DNA of 64,000 bases from CAYMCO01 sp964388955 (GCA_964388955.1 CAYMCO010000006.1:1-64000); one strand, 5' to 3'; counted from the stretch's first letter, positions 34,447 through 43,814 are shown. Numbers and translations are program-made. Notes: generated from the sequence alone by a model not told the origin.

Positions 34447-35595
34447 ATGCGGCAGCGCTACGGCAACATAGTTGGATGGGGAAAGTACGTTCCCTCGCGG
34501 GTGATCACGAACGCCGATCTAGCGGCACGCATCGATACCAGCGACGAGTGGATCGTTCAGCGCACCGGCATCCGGGAGCGCAGGGTTGTCACCGAGGGGG
34601 AGACCACCTCGAATATGGCCGTGGAGGCCTCGCGGGCCGCATTGGACATGGCAGGAGTGCGAGCCAGGGACCTGGATCTGATCATCGTGGCCACCTCCAG
34701 CCCGGATTACCTGACGCCTCCTGTCTCTTCTCAAGTGCAGCACGCGCTGGGAGCCAAGGACGTGGGCGCCTTCACGCTCGTCGCCGGCTGCCCGGGGTTC
34801 GTCTACGGCCTCTCGACAGGCCAGCAGTTCATCGCTTCCGGCGCCTGCGAGCATGTCCTTGTCGTGGGGGCGGAGCTCATCAGCCGGTATGTGGATTGGG
34901 AGGACCGCGCGACCTGTGTCCTCTTCGGGGACGGCGCAGGCGCGGTGGTCATGCAGGCCAGCGATGAGCCCTCCGGCGTGCTCTCCTTCGTCCTGGGGTC
35001 CGACGGATCTGGTGCGGAGGACCTGATCCTGCCCGGAGGGGGGGTGGCTCATCCTCCCAGCCATGAGACCGTGGATCAGGGGCTGCATTTCCTGCGCATG
35101 AACGGGCGGAAGGTGTATCGCTTCGCCTCACGCGTGATCGGCCGCGCCCTGGAGCAAGCCATCGAAGAGGCGAACTTGACCGTCGATGACATCGATCTGT
35201 TTATCCCGCACCAGGCCAATGCGCGCATCATTGAGAGCGCGGCGCACCATGTCGGCCTGCCGCCAGAAAGAGTCTTTGTCAACATCGAAAAGTACGGCAA
35301 CACTTCTGCGGCTTCCATCCCCATTGCCCTGTGCGAGGCATCCGAGGGCGGCCGCGTCCATCAAGGGGACACCCTGGCCTTCGTGGCCTTCGGGGCGGGG
35401 CTAACATGGGCCGCTGCAGTCGTCAGGATCGGCGAGCATGCGCGGCCTATGAGCCTGGCAGAGCGGCTCTTCCGCGTTCCGCGTAGGGCGGCCATCTCCC
35501 CGCTGGGCGCCTTTGCACGTGCCGGGTCGATGCGCCCAGGGAGCCTCTGGGCCCGAGTCAGGCGCTGGCTGGTCGGGAACTCGGCAGATCAATAG
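34447..35595 (+). CDS. fabH: Beta-ketoacyl-ACP synthase III (FabH-like) with C-terminal extension
   Basis: 382 aa; ATG at 34447 follows TCGGAGGTAGGG. The catalytic triad is intact: Cys in VAGCPGFVYGL (~residue 119), His in FIPHQANARI (~254) and Asn in EKYGNTSAASIP (~284). TSDEWIVQRTGIRERR near residue 31 is the FabH signature. It would condense acetyl-CoA or another acyl-CoA with malonyl-ACP to begin fatty-acid synthesis. It is about 50 residues longer than usual: the end (RLFRVPRRAAISPLGAFARA) is basic with no matching domain I know. It is not in a fab operon, so it might instead serve a specialised pathway. Confidence 0.92.
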   Translation: MRQRYGNIVGWGKYVPSRVITNADLAARIDTSDEWIVQRTGIRERRVVTEGETTSNMAVEASRAALDMAGVRARDLDLIIVATSSPDYLTPPVSSQVQHALGAKDVGAFTLVAGCPGFVYGLSTGQQFIASGACEHVLVVGAELISRYVDWEDRATCVLFGDGAGAVVMQASDEPSGVLSFVLGSDGSGAEDLILPGGGVAHPPSHETVDQGLHFLRMNGRKVYRFASRVIGRALEQAIEEANLTVDDIDLFIPHQANARIIESAAHHVGLPPERVFVNIEKYGNTSAASIPIALCEASEGGRVHQGDTLAFVAFGAGLTWAAAVVRIGEHARPMSLAERLFRVPRRAAISPLGAFARAGSMRPGSLWARVRRWLVGNSADQ

Positions 35596-35619
35596 GGAAT
35601 GCGTCATCTGAGTCAACGT

Positions 35620-35894
35620 GGGATGATTCTCCGTCACGGAGCGGGGCCGTCTGGACAACCGGTTAACGGACCCGGCACTGCCGCATTGGCTGAGCGAACA
35701 GTGCCGGGTCTGGCTCTCTAGCCGGAGTAAAGCCGTCTATATCCTAAGGGAGAATCGGCTCTCCCGAGCTTACGATCAGCTTTCAGACCTTCTTGGGCGT
35801 TTGGGAAGTTCTGTAACGGGCAGCTACTTGTCCACGTTAATGGAAGTGGCAGCCAACCAACCGAGTTCTTGCGCCTCGAGCGCGCAGCCATAGC
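35620..35894 (+). other. Open frame without start codon, possible gene relic
   Basis: Between a TGA near 35620 and a TAG at 35893 one plus-strand frame is open for about 88 codons and reads like protein (RLDNRLTDPALPHWLSEQ, then KAVYILRENRLSRAYDQL and SDLLGRLGSSVTGSYLSTLM). It has no ATG or GTG with a ribosome binding site near its beginning. I do not recognise it. A 12-base inverted repeat lies inside. Confidence 0.25.
35669..35710. repeat. Inverted repeat downstream of fabH-like gene
   Basis: GACCCGGCACTG (35669-35680) and CAGTGCCGGGTC (35699-35710) are perfect complements with an 18-base loop. No T tract follows, so it is a weak terminator candidate or a protein-binding site. Confidence 0.5.
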
Positions 35895-35919
35895 CGGAGG
35901 GATCGAATGCGGGGATCGT

Positions 35920-36153
35920 ATGGCAAGATGGGAAGGCTGTATCGTAGTCCACACCCCTTTTTCCGACGGCGAGCAGGATCTGATCGAGCTGGAATACTCC
36001 TCAGGGGAGCGTTCAATTCTGCGGGGTCGTGCGGCGAAAATCGGGTCGGTAATTCATAGGCTGCTGCTCGAGCGGTGGGATATGATCGGCAGCTGTACGA
36101 TGGACGAAGGCGCAGTGGATCTCTACTTCTTGAAGCGCGCTCTCGCGGACTGA
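35920..36153 (+). CDS. Small DUF4177-like protein
   Basis: 77 aa from ATG 35920, with GCGGGGAT just upstream; a TTG start at 35869 is possible. The pattern begins with W-E and beta strands (MARWEGCIVVHTPF), a middle helix (KIGSVIHRLLLERWDMIGS) and ends in a hydrophobic strand plus LKR (DLYFLKRALAD). This is the layout of DUF4177 proteins, small alpha/beta proteins of unknown function. The similarity is by pattern only. Confidence 0.5.
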   Translation: MARWEGCIVVHTPFSDGEQDLIELEYSSGERSILRGRAAKIGSVIHRLLLERWDMIGSCTMDEGAVDLYFLKRALAD

Positions 36154-36670
36154 AGGGCGACCACCTCTGTTCTGTCGCTCCCTCACACAAGCAGCATTCT
36201 CCTCAAGCGGGCGATTCATCGTGGGGGGCACGGAGATCGCCAGCATTTTTCCCGGAAGATGCTTGCCCAAACCGCATTCAGTTGAGGGTCGGCGTCACAT
36301 CTGGAAGCTGCTGTTTGTCTCCTCCTCAGATGCGCCCCGGGCGCTCGTCTCACATGCCGTTGGGGCGCCACATTCTAGCGCGTGCGCTCGCTCTCATCTC
36401 CACGCTGTAGTCTGATCAAGGGCCCCGCGCAACAGGGCTCTATGGTTGGGCGTTGAACAGGCAGGCGGGCGGGAAGCCGGGCCAGGGGTTTATTGGCCAT
36501 TGCGCGCTTTCATCGCATTGCAGCCGGGGAAAAAGAACGAAACTGGCGCTTGGTTCACGCCAGCTTCGTATTCCTTAGGCGATGATCTGGAATCCATGCC
36601 GGATAACGCGTGTTGATCGAATGATATTTCGAACTCTGTTCTACGCTTCCTCGTTGCCTGCTCTTTCGCC
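36154..36670. other. Intergenic region without recognisable gene
   Basis: 517 bases between the DUF4177-like gene and the Flp pilin gene. No protein or RNA feature I can support. Confidence 0.3.
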
Positions 36671-36817
36671 TCAGACGTTCGATACAATGTTGCTGAATAT
36701 GTTGCCGATGGTGGGCCCCAGCACAGTGAGGATGACAATCACGACCACGGCGACAAGCACGAGGATCAAGCCGTACTCGATCAGACCTTGGCCCCGCTCC
36801 CTTCGATACCACAACAT
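36671..36817 (-). CDS. Flp-family type IVb pilin
   Basis: 48 aa, easily missed because of its length. ATG at 36817 is preceded by GGAAAGGAGGT, a near-perfect ribosome binding site. The sequence begins MLWYRRERGQGLIEYGLILV and continues with Val/Ile-rich residues to the C-terminal GPTIGNIFSNIVSNV. This is the Flp prepilin pattern: a short basic leader, Gly before the cut (G9|Q10), Glu at +5 and Tyr at +6 of the mature pilin, then one hydrophobic helix. A prepilin peptidase of TadV/CpaA type would process it. It polymerises into the Tad pilus used for attachment. Two TadE/G-like genes follow upstream on the same strand. Confidence 0.93.
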   Translation of the reverse strand: MLWYRRERGQGLIEYGLILVLVAVVVIVILTVLGPTIGNIFSNIVSNV

Positions 36818-37122
36818 CAGGCCGACCTCCTTTCCATCCAGATTTTCGTCACGATATCGCCACCTCAGGACGACTCAAATCGCCCCACGCCACGCCCAAC
36901 AGCATATGATGCGAGGCTTTTGGACTGTAGGGGCGCATATTTCGTGGTGAACCAGCATCCATCTTCGTCTTTCCAGGGTCGCATCCGCGGAGCCGCCCTT
37001 GAGATTGATATTCCCTCATATCGCGAGCGTCAGTGCACACGCCAGCGATATCCATTGATCCGCGTGTATGTATCTCACGGCCACTATCCTCTTCCCGGCC
37101 AAGCATCCGTGAGGGGCGGCGC
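36818..37122. other. Gap between Flp pilin and TadE-like genes
   Basis: 305 bases containing half of the GTAGGGGCGC hairpin repeat (36927-36938). Probably includes a promoter giving high pilin expression; none could be placed. Confidence 0.3.
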
Positions 37123-37554
37123 TCACCGCGCCTGGTCGGTGGTCGAGACGCTGAACACGAGGTGCGCCGGGTCCCCCAGTGGCCCCCCCACGTTGATCGC
37201 AAAGGGAATCCGGTAATCCACAGTGATCGTCACAGTCACATCCTCTCCTGTGGCCAATACCGTGTTCGGATCATCATCGCAGTTTACGGAAGCGCTGTAT
37301 GTCCAAGTGGCCAAGGGCATGGTCTGCTCCCCCAGGGCGGCCTCGACGTCCGAAAGGCAGGTGCGCCCGCCGGTATCCGGATAGTAGATGGCCGCGGCGC
37401 GCGCGCCGCGTGCGCTCAACTCCTTCGCCATCATCCAGTCGAAGATCAGCGGCCCGCCGTCCAACATGAGCACCAGAAGGCCGATAATCACGAAGATGAA
37501 CATCAGCGCGGTCTCCACCGACGCCTGGCCCGATGTGCTGCTGTGCGCTCCCAT
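37123..37554 (-). CDS. TadE-like minor pilin
   Basis: 143 aa. ATG at 37554 follows GGGGGCAATGC. STSGQASVETALMFIFVIIG is the TadE signature, with the Glu that follows the prepilin-type cut site, then a membrane helix (FVIIGLLVLMLDGG) and an extracellular beta-rich tail with one Cys pair (RTCLSDVEAAL, SVNCDDDP). TadE proteins are pseudopilins needed for Tad pilus assembly. It lies 38 bases after the TadG-like gene on the same strand, so the two are co-transcribed. Confidence 0.88.
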   Translation of the reverse strand: MGAHSSTSGQASVETALMFIFVIIGLLVLMLDGGPLIFDWMMAKELSARGARAAAIYYPDTGGRTCLSDVEAALGEQTMPLATWTYSASVNCDDDPNTVLATGEDVTVTITVDYRIPFAINVGGPLGDPAHLVFSVSTTDQAR

Positions 37555-37592
37555 GCATTGCCCCCTTGAAGTATGATGCGGCATTGAAGACC

Positions 37593-38579
37593 TCAATATC
37601 CCAGACGGAACCAGTCCCAGGGGACGGTGCGCGGCCGGATCAGTTCGAAAAGAGATTCGGGATCTGTGATCAATTCGCTGGTCACCCTCGCCTCAATGGT
37701 GTTGGTGTCCATGGACGTGACCACCACTTGAGCGTACCCGATGATTTCCACCGTTTCCCATCCATGCTCGGCATCATAGATTTCGCCATTCTCAAAGACC
37801 ATGATGATGAGACTATCTCCTTCACCGATACCAGAATCTCGCGCTGCGTCCACGAAGAACTTATTCGATGTTCCACTAAGGATGGGGATGTAGCTGCCCG
37901 GTTCAATCAGCGGGCTGCCATAGTCCCGCAAAACGATCCCTTTCCATACGTCCTTGATCGTGCTATCGGCGGGGGGCTCAGTCTCCAATGGATCATAGAC
38001 CGTCATGCTGCCGCAGGTGGCGTCACCGCACAGGATGCTGGGAGATATCGCGCCTCGATAGTCACTACCGGTGGCGATATCGGCCTCCACACCTTCCCCG
38101 AGGATGGGGTAGGTCGTCCCATTGGCCAGGCTGTCTAAATACCACGGCTCCTGCATGGCTACAGGCACCAGGCGAGTTTGCGGGTAACGGCAGCGAGAGC
38201 GCACCATGATCTGCATCCGGTCCCAACCGAAGAAGCCCCCGAAATACAGCGCATGCGGCCCTCGCAGTCCGCTCAGCAGAGTCCCGTTCGGCCCCCACTG
38301 GATGCCCTTGACCACATATCCCCGGTCGTCCACGGTGTAGGGTTGATAGTAGTCTGGGGAGACGCCGTTCCGGGTCAAGCTGTCGGTGAAGGCCGTGTAG
38401 ACGTCCCCATCGAGAACAGCCCCCGCCGCGGCAAGGCAGGCGGCGTCCAGATCCTCTTGGGCTCTGCGCACATGGGCAAGGAACAGCCCCCCGTCGACAA
38501 CAAATCCGCCTACCACGGCCAGGAGAACTGGCACCAGGAAGGCGAATAGATATAGCGATTGACCGCGATTGCTGTTCAT
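37593..38579 (-). CDS. TadG-like pilus assembly protein
   Basis: 328 aa; ATG at 38579 follows GGGGGAAGC. NRGQSLYLFAFLVPVLLAVV near the N-terminus is the TadG/TadE-type membrane segment (RGQ-x-L with a helix), followed by GGFVVDGGLFLAHVRRAQED and DAACLAAAGAVLDGD as in putative Flp pilus-assembly TadG proteins. The rest is a large extracellular domain with several Cys. It probably forms part of the pilus tip or the envelope anchor. First gene of the set in transcription order. Confidence 0.88.
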   Translation of the reverse strand: MNSNRGQSLYLFAFLVPVLLAVVGGFVVDGGLFLAHVRRAQEDLDAACLAAAGAVLDGDVYTAFTDSLTRNGVSPDYYQPYTVDDRGYVVKGIQWGPNGTLLSGLRGPHALYFGGFFGWDRMQIMVRSRCRYPQTRLVPVAMQEPWYLDSLANGTTYPILGEGVEADIATGSDYRGAISPSILCGDATCGSMTVYDPLETEPPADSTIKDVWKGIVLRDYGSPLIEPGSYIPILSGTSNKFFVDAARDSGIGEGDSLIIMVFENGEIYDAEHGWETVEIIGYAQVVVTSMDTNTIEARVTSELITDPESLFELIRPRTVPWDWFRLGY

Positions 38580-39216
38580 GCTTCCCCCGCATTCTGTTGT
38601 ACGTCCTGCTTACCGGTACCTGCCTCTGCTTTTCAATCCGAAACCAGTGCAATCTTCCCCGCCCGACGCGCTTCTGCGGTCGCCGCAGAGTGCCAAGCAC
38701 GAGAAACCGGCCCACGGGCCGGTTTCGCTATTGGCTCCCTAGAGGCATTCCCTATGCTGGAAAAGGGGAAGCGACCAGATTCAGGCCTCTAGATCCTCGC
38801 CTCCACGTGGCGGATGGATATATATGGGGAATCGCGTTCCCTGCCCACCGCACCGCCGGGGCACGATGGCTGGCACCCCAATTCCCTCTTCTTCCATCCC
38901 TTCGGCGAGATATCGTGCCTGATGGCATGATTCTCTCAGGGGAGGGCCTTTTGATCAAGGGTCCTCTAGTACTAGAGTCATAGCGGATTTGTAGATTTGC
39001 CGGCCGAGGGAGAATCGGGAAAGAAGGCAAGGGGGTGCGGACATGGCCTCCGGTTGCGGATCATAAGTGGAGGCGGAGAGGCTGGCCACCGCAGGGGACA
39101 CAGCACGTTGCAGGGAGGAAGAGGATCGATCGTCAGACCGCCGCGATCCAGCAGGGTGGGCCCTTCTTTTCTCTCGAGGCTCAAGGGACGGTCGAGCCTC
39201 GCCTCCAGCCCGGTCA
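38580..39216. other. Intergenic region upstream of the pilus genes
   Basis: 637 bases; holds the hairpin at 38703-38726 and presumably the tadG promoter. No gene seen. Confidence 0.35.
38703..38726. terminator. Terminator-like hairpin
   Basis: GAAACCGGCCC (38703-38713) pairs with GGGCCGGTTTC (38716-38726) over AC. The T run is inside the stem, so it could end transcription from either side. It lies between the membrane coiled-coil gene and the pilus genes. Confidence 0.55.
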
Positions 39217-39726
39217 CTATTCGGCCGCAGGCATATCCAGCCAGCAGCCCCAGTTCAGGAAGAAGACGCTATCTTGTGTTTCGAATTCGGGATCCTCGAA
39301 GTAGACGAAGAAGTCGTAGCTGAATTCGTCGACATCGGTCACGTAGTGCAAGGTGTCCGAGGCCCCCTCCCACCAGACCTCCCAATCCGCATCCTCCACC
39401 TGTGCGAAGGCCGCTTCCACGAAGTCCTGCAGCGACCTGGAGACGCTGCCGTTGTTCGTATAGTCAATATCGATGTCATAGCCGCAATCTATGGTCGAGG
39501 GGGCAGGGCTCCCTCCACCCTCCAGCTCTGCCAGCCGGAGGCGCAGTTCATCAGCTTGTGACTGCAGTTCATCCTTCGATGTCGACAGTTCCGCGTTCCG
39601 GGCGTTGGCTTGGTCCAGCGACTGTCGCAGGGAAACGGCTTGGATCCAACCTGCGGCGGCGATCCCGCCCATACCGAGGCAGCCCAGTGCGAGGAAGATG
39701 ACGAATAGAATGAGGACCGTCCGCAT
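39217..39726 (-). CDS. Membrane-anchored coiled-coil protein
   Basis: 169 aa. ATG at 39726 follows GAGAGGTGATC. One N-terminal membrane helix (TVLILFVIFLALGCLGMGGI), then a coiled coil (SLRQSLDQANARNAELSTSK, RLRLAELEG), a short linker and a beta-rich acidic domain with several aromatic residues (VEDADWEVWWEG). Topology: N-terminus inside, domain outside. No family recognised. It stands between the pilus genes and the divergent acyl-CoA synthetase. Confidence 0.75.
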   Translation of the reverse strand: MRTVLILFVIFLALGCLGMGGIAAAGWIQAVSLRQSLDQANARNAELSTSKDELQSQADELRLRLAELEGGGSPAPSTIDCGYDIDIDYTNNGSVSRSLQDFVEAAFAQVEDADWEVWWEGASDTLHYVTDVDEFSYDFFVYFEDPEFETQDSVFFLNWGCWLDMPAAE

Positions 39727-39922
39727 GATCACCTCTCCCTCCCGCCCGAGGGATTGACACCCCATTCTACCGGATTTCACCCCATGCTCCGAGCCCGCTC
39801 TGCCCTGGGGGGGGCCTATGCTTTGGGGAAAACGGAGCTGCTCGATCGCGGCTACAATGATGGGAGGCATCCCCTGCGCTCGAGGGGATCAATCCACGAA
39901 ACCACAGGTTGGAGGCGCGGGA

Positions 39923-41554
39923 GTGAGTGTGCACAGCATTTCATCATCGAACCCGGTGTGGGGCGAACCTGAAGGGCAGGAACCCGATGATCTGGCGCTG
40001 GGCGCCGCTCTTGAGGCCGCCTGTTCTGCATCAAGGGAAAGGACGGCGATCCGTTTCTATCGGGGGGGAACCCTGGAGACGATGCTCACCTTTTCGGAGC
40101 TGAACTCTGTCGTCAATCGCTTCTGCCATTGGCTGTTGAACTCGGGCGTTCGGGAGGGGGATCGGGTTGCGCTCTATCTTCCCAAATCGCTGATCTTTGT
40201 GGCGGCCTATTTCGCCGCGCAGAAGATCGGTGCCATTTGCGTCCCTTGGAATGAAGGATTCAAATCCCAGGAGCTCGCCTATCTGCTGCAGGATGCCGAC
40301 CCGCGCCTGGTGATCGCCGGGCGCAAAGGGGAAGCGACGCTCCGGGCGGTTGCCCCACGAGCCCGGATGCTGTCCGTAGATGCGGATACGCCGCTTCAAC
40401 AGTGGAAACTGATCTCGGAGTTTCCCGACCGCGATCCGGGAGTTGCCTTGGATCCGGATCAGGTGGCCTTGATCCTCTACACCTCAGGCACCACCGGCGA
40501 TCCCAAGGGAGCGGTGCTGACACATCGCAACCTGCTGCACAACACACGGAATATCATCCGAGCATGGGAAATCCAATCCAGGGATATATTGTGCCATGCG
40601 CTGCCCATCTTTCACATCCATGGTCTAATCTTCGCCCTGCAATCTTGCTTGCTGGCGAACGCGGAGACCCGTATGGTGGATCGCTTTTCCCCTCCGCAGG
40701 TGCTGGATCTGCTGAGAGACCGCCGTCCCGGAGAGCGCTGCACCATATTCATGGCGGTGCCCACCATGTACACCAAGCTGATGGATTCCCTGGGGGATGA
40801 GCGGCCGGATTTCGGGCATGTTCGCCTGTGGACCTCCGGATCTGCGCCCCTCCGTCCGGCAGACTTCGAGAGGATCAAGGGAACCTTCGGAAAGGAACCT
40901 GTGGAGCGGGAGGGCATGTCCGAGACGGGCATGAATTTCTCCAATCCGCTGCAAGGGATCAAGAAGCCCGGGTCAGTTGGCGTCCCTTTGCCCGGGCTCG
41001 AAGTGCGCATCGTCGATCCGCAGTCCCAGGAAGACCTGCCGCTTGGGGAGACGGGCGAGATCTGGCTGAGAGGGCCAGCCATCACCCCGGGATACTGGCG
41101 AAAGCCCGCCGAGACTCGCGCAGCGTTCGTGGGCGGATGGTTCCGAACCGGGGATCTGGGGCGCCAGGCCCACGATGGTTACTATTACCTCAGCGATCGA
41201 TTGAAGCACATCATCATCTCCGGCGGCGAGAACATCTCCCCCAAGCAGATCGAGAGGGTCATCGATCTCCTGGAGGGTGTGACTGAGTCTTCGGTGGTCG
41301 GCATACCGGATCCAGTGTGGGGGGAGCGAGTTGTGGCTGCGGTGGTTCTGAAACCGGGCGTGGATCTAGATGGGGCGAGAATCCTGGCCCATTGCCAGGA
41401 GCATCTGCACGACTGGAAGTGCCCGAAGCAGGTGCGTATCGTTCCAGCCTTGCCCAAGAACAGCATGGGGAAAGTGCTGAAGGCGGAGGTGGAGCTCTTG
41501 TTTGTCCGGTCCGGGGCAGATCCGCATTCCCTGGGCCACGCCTCCGTGGGCTAG
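39923..41554 (+). CDS. AMP-forming acyl-CoA synthetase (malonyl-CoA synthetase-like)
   Basis: 543 aa. GTG at 39923 with GGAGG 7 bases before it. The adenylate-forming motifs are intact: ILYTSGTTGDPKGAVLTHRN (P-loop), EREGMSETGM (adenine/Glu motif, with EGMSE for YGxTE), WFRTGDLG, the hinge DRLKHIIISGGENISP and the catalytic lysine in LPKNSMGKVLK. It links a carboxylic acid to CoA using ATP. The length and the layout resemble the MatB-like and short/medium-chain acyl-CoA synthetases; the acid is not determined by sequence. Neighbours downstream (aldo/keto reductase, methyltransferase) are not an obvious pathway. Confidence 0.9.
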   Translation: MSVHSISSSNPVWGEPEGQEPDDLALGAALEAACSASRERTAIRFYRGGTLETMLTFSELNSVVNRFCHWLLNSGVREGDRVALYLPKSLIFVAAYFAAQKIGAICVPWNEGFKSQELAYLLQDADPRLVIAGRKGEATLRAVAPRARMLSVDADTPLQQWKLISEFPDRDPGVALDPDQVALILYTSGTTGDPKGAVLTHRNLLHNTRNIIRAWEIQSRDILCHALPIFHIHGLIFALQSCLLANAETRMVDRFSPPQVLDLLRDRRPGERCTIFMAVPTMYTKLMDSLGDERPDFGHVRLWTSGSAPLRPADFERIKGTFGKEPVEREGMSETGMNFSNPLQGIKKPGSVGVPLPGLEVRIVDPQSQEDLPLGETGEIWLRGPAITPGYWRKPAETRAAFVGGWFRTGDLGRQAHDGYYYLSDRLKHIIISGGENISPKQIERVIDLLEGVTESSVVGIPDPVWGERVVAAVVLKPGVDLDGARILAHCQEHLHDWKCPKQVRIVPALPKNSMGKVLKAEVELLFVRSGADPHSLGHASVG

Positions 41555-41640
41555 CCCGCCCCAATGGCTCCCTCTCGAGCTGCGCCATTCGCAAGCCTGG
41601 ACCTCGGTTCCGAGCGGCGTTCCGCGTGGTTCCGGGGCGA

Positions 41641-42618
41641 TCAGAATCCCTTCGAGAGCGCGTCGAGCTGGTCCAGTTCCGCGCGCGTGAGATCGAGCGC
41701 CATGGCGCCCGCGTTTTGGGCAGCCTGCTCCGCACTCGTGGCGCCGGGTATGGCCACCACCCGTTCGCCGTGGAAAGAGATCAGCCAGCCAAGGGCCACC
41801 TGGGCAGGAGTCGCCCTGTGGGCGGTGGCAATCTCTTCCAGTGCCTCGATGAGCGGCCGGCTGCTCTCCAAATCGCGCCGCAGACCCATACCCGCCAATC
41901 GCCCTTTCCGCGCCAGAAGTTCCGGGTGTCGGTGGTATTTCCCCGACAGCATGCCCTTGGCGAGGGGTGAGTAGGCGACAACGGTGACATCCAGCTCCTC
42001 CGCCGCGGCCAGCACGCCGTCACGCTCGATAGACCGCTCCATGAGGCTGTATTGGACTTGGTTGGCCGCGAGGGGAAGCCCATGTTTCGCCAACACTGCG
42101 TGCGCCTGCCGCATGTGCCCTGCGTCGAAGTTGCTCACGCCAACGGCCCCGATCTTTCCCGCATCCACTAGGCGTGCCATGGCCTCCATTTGGGCATCGA
42201 CGGAGGAGAGGGAATAGGGCTGGTGGACGTAGTAGAGATCGATGCTGTATTCCTGCAGATTCTCAAGCCGCCGGCCAATGGTCCTGGGGATGTTGCGGGC
42301 GGTGCGGAGCAGCGGGAACCATTTTGAGGCAATGATCACCTGATCATCTCGCATCCCGTTGTCACGCAGCGCGTTCGCCAGTCTGCGCTCCGATCGCCCA
42401 AACCCGTATATCTCTGCGGTATCGAACCAATTCACTCCGCCATCAAGCGCAGCCCCAACAATCTCCATCCGCTCTTTCTTGGATAGGTAGGGGAACGCCA
42501 ACCCAAATGGCCCGCCCCCTCCGGAGAACTGCATCACCCCCAGGCCGACCGGTGAAACCTGGATTCCGGTTCCGCCCAGAGTCCGGTTGGAAATGGCAGG
42601 TTTGGTTTCCGTCGACAT
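41641..42618 (-). CDS. Aldo/keto reductase
   Basis: 325 aa; ATG at 42618 follows AGGAAGGACGA. The catalytic tetrad is visible: Asp in FDTAEIYGFGRSE, Tyr in the same box, Lys in VIIASKWFP and His in DLYYVHQP. IPGATSAEQAAQNAGA is the NADPH-binding loop near the C-terminus. It reduces an aldehyde or ketone with NADPH. Sequence pattern is of the general (AKR11-12-like) bacterial branch; substrate unknown. Convergent with the acyl-CoA synthetase. Confidence 0.92.
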   Translation of the reverse strand: MSTETKPAISNRTLGGTGIQVSPVGLGVMQFSGGGGPFGLAFPYLSKKERMEIVGAALDGGVNWFDTAEIYGFGRSERRLANALRDNGMRDDQVIIASKWFPLLRTARNIPRTIGRRLENLQEYSIDLYYVHQPYSLSSVDAQMEAMARLVDAGKIGAVGVSNFDAGHMRQAHAVLAKHGLPLAANQVQYSLMERSIERDGVLAAAEELDVTVVAYSPLAKGMLSGKYHRHPELLARKGRLAGMGLRRDLESSRPLIEALEEIATAHRATPAQVALGWLISFHGERVVAIPGATSAEQAAQNAGAMALDLTRAELDQLDALSKGF

Positions 42619-42923
42619 TCGTCCTTCCTGGCTGATATCTGAGCTCCAATCCTGATACGGATTATATGCCGCAAGCGAACCAGAAGGGTCTCTTTTCACG
42701 TCTCCCCGCCCACTGCCTCTTCCGCTTCCCCGGCTCTCTCGACAGCGCCGCCGATGGCGGCTATTCCCCCGAAGGGTCTTCCATGACAATTGTGTGGTTC
42801 ATCTCCGAGATTGGTCGCGCTTGCGCCTTGGAGTGACCGGCGTGGGGGTGGGTCCTTTCCCCTTGACTCCTCATCGGCGTCGGCTGCGCTGGCCAGGCTG
42901 AAACTCGGTATACTTCTGGCGAT

Positions 42924-43520
42924 GTGAACCACGCACGCCGGGAAAGCAAACTGGACCCACAGGCAGGTTGGACCAGTGTTCAAGCGCGACGACTGAGGAA
43001 ACCACTTGCCCTGCTTCCCGCCTGCATTCCGGAAGACGGCGGGGTGTGGGCCGACCTGGGCTGCGGCGAGGGCATCTTCACCGCGGTGCTGTGCGCTCTA
43101 TTGGGGGCGAGCGCCATTGTTCTTGGCTTGGACAGGGATGCGGCCAAGCTGCGAGCCCTTAGACGGAATGCTGACCGCGCGTTCTCGGGCGCCGAACTCC
43201 TCGCCGTTCAGGGAGACTTCAGGGCTCCACTTCCCTTCAATGGATTGGACGGCGTGCTGGTTGCCAATGCGCTGCATTTCATCCCTGACCAGCGCAAGCC
43301 AGCGGTCATGGCCGCCATGTTGGCCGCCCTCAAGGAGGGTGGCAGGTTCGTGCTCGTCGAATACAACACCTCCCGCGGCACCGCTGCGGTGCCATATCCG
43401 ATCTCCAGCGGGGATCTTCTGCGCCTAGCCAAGGGCCTGCCTTTGCGATCGCTGCGCATAGCCGCCATCACTCCGTCTAGTTATCTGGGACAAATGTATG
43501 CCGCTGTCGGCATCAAATGA
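42924..43520 (+). CDS. Class I SAM-dependent methyltransferase
   Basis: 198 aa. The glycine-rich motif I is VWADLGCGEGIFT, with acidic motif II ending in LGLDRD and motif IV in LDGVLVANALHFI. VEYNTSRGTAAVPYPIS is the post-motif region. Typical Rossmann methyltransferase of the UbiE/Methyltransf_11 type; substrate unknown. The GTG start at 42924 has only a weak site (CTGGCGAT), so the exact start is uncertain. Confidence 0.85.
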   Translation: MNHARRESKLDPQAGWTSVQARRLRKPLALLPACIPEDGGVWADLGCGEGIFTAVLCALLGASAIVLGLDRDAAKLRALRRNADRAFSGAELLAVQGDFRAPLPFNGLDGVLVANALHFIPDQRKPAVMAAMLAALKEGGRFVLVEYNTSRGTAAVPYPISSGDLLRLAKGLPLRSLRIAAITPSSYLGQMYAAVGIK

Positions 43521-43717
43521 TGAGCCGCCCGAAGGAGCATCCCCACATCGGCTCCCGCATCTCCGATGCCGCCAAGCGCTGCAAAGCGAATTCGCCCGGC
43601 GCATCCCGGCAGGCGCGCGGCTTGGGAATCGCGATCCGCGCCCCGAGGTGGATGCCCGGAATCAGTGGATGAGACGGCGCCAACGGGGGGATTCCGCTCC
43701 ATTCGGGGGCGTTTGAT

Positions 43718-43723
43718 TATAAT
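43718..43723 (+). promoter_or_regulatory. Possible -10 box for the pirin gene
   Basis: TATAAT at 43718-43723 within GTTTGATTATAATTAAC, an AT-rich island in GC-rich sequence, about 90 bases before the pirin start. No good -35 box is seen. Confidence 0.35.
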
Positions 43724-43814
43724 TAACACATTCCGGATGCGGATAGTCCGAAAGGGAAAACCGGCCTCATGTCTTGTCCGGTGAGCCGGCCAATCCTGAG
43801 GAGATGAGGAGCTA

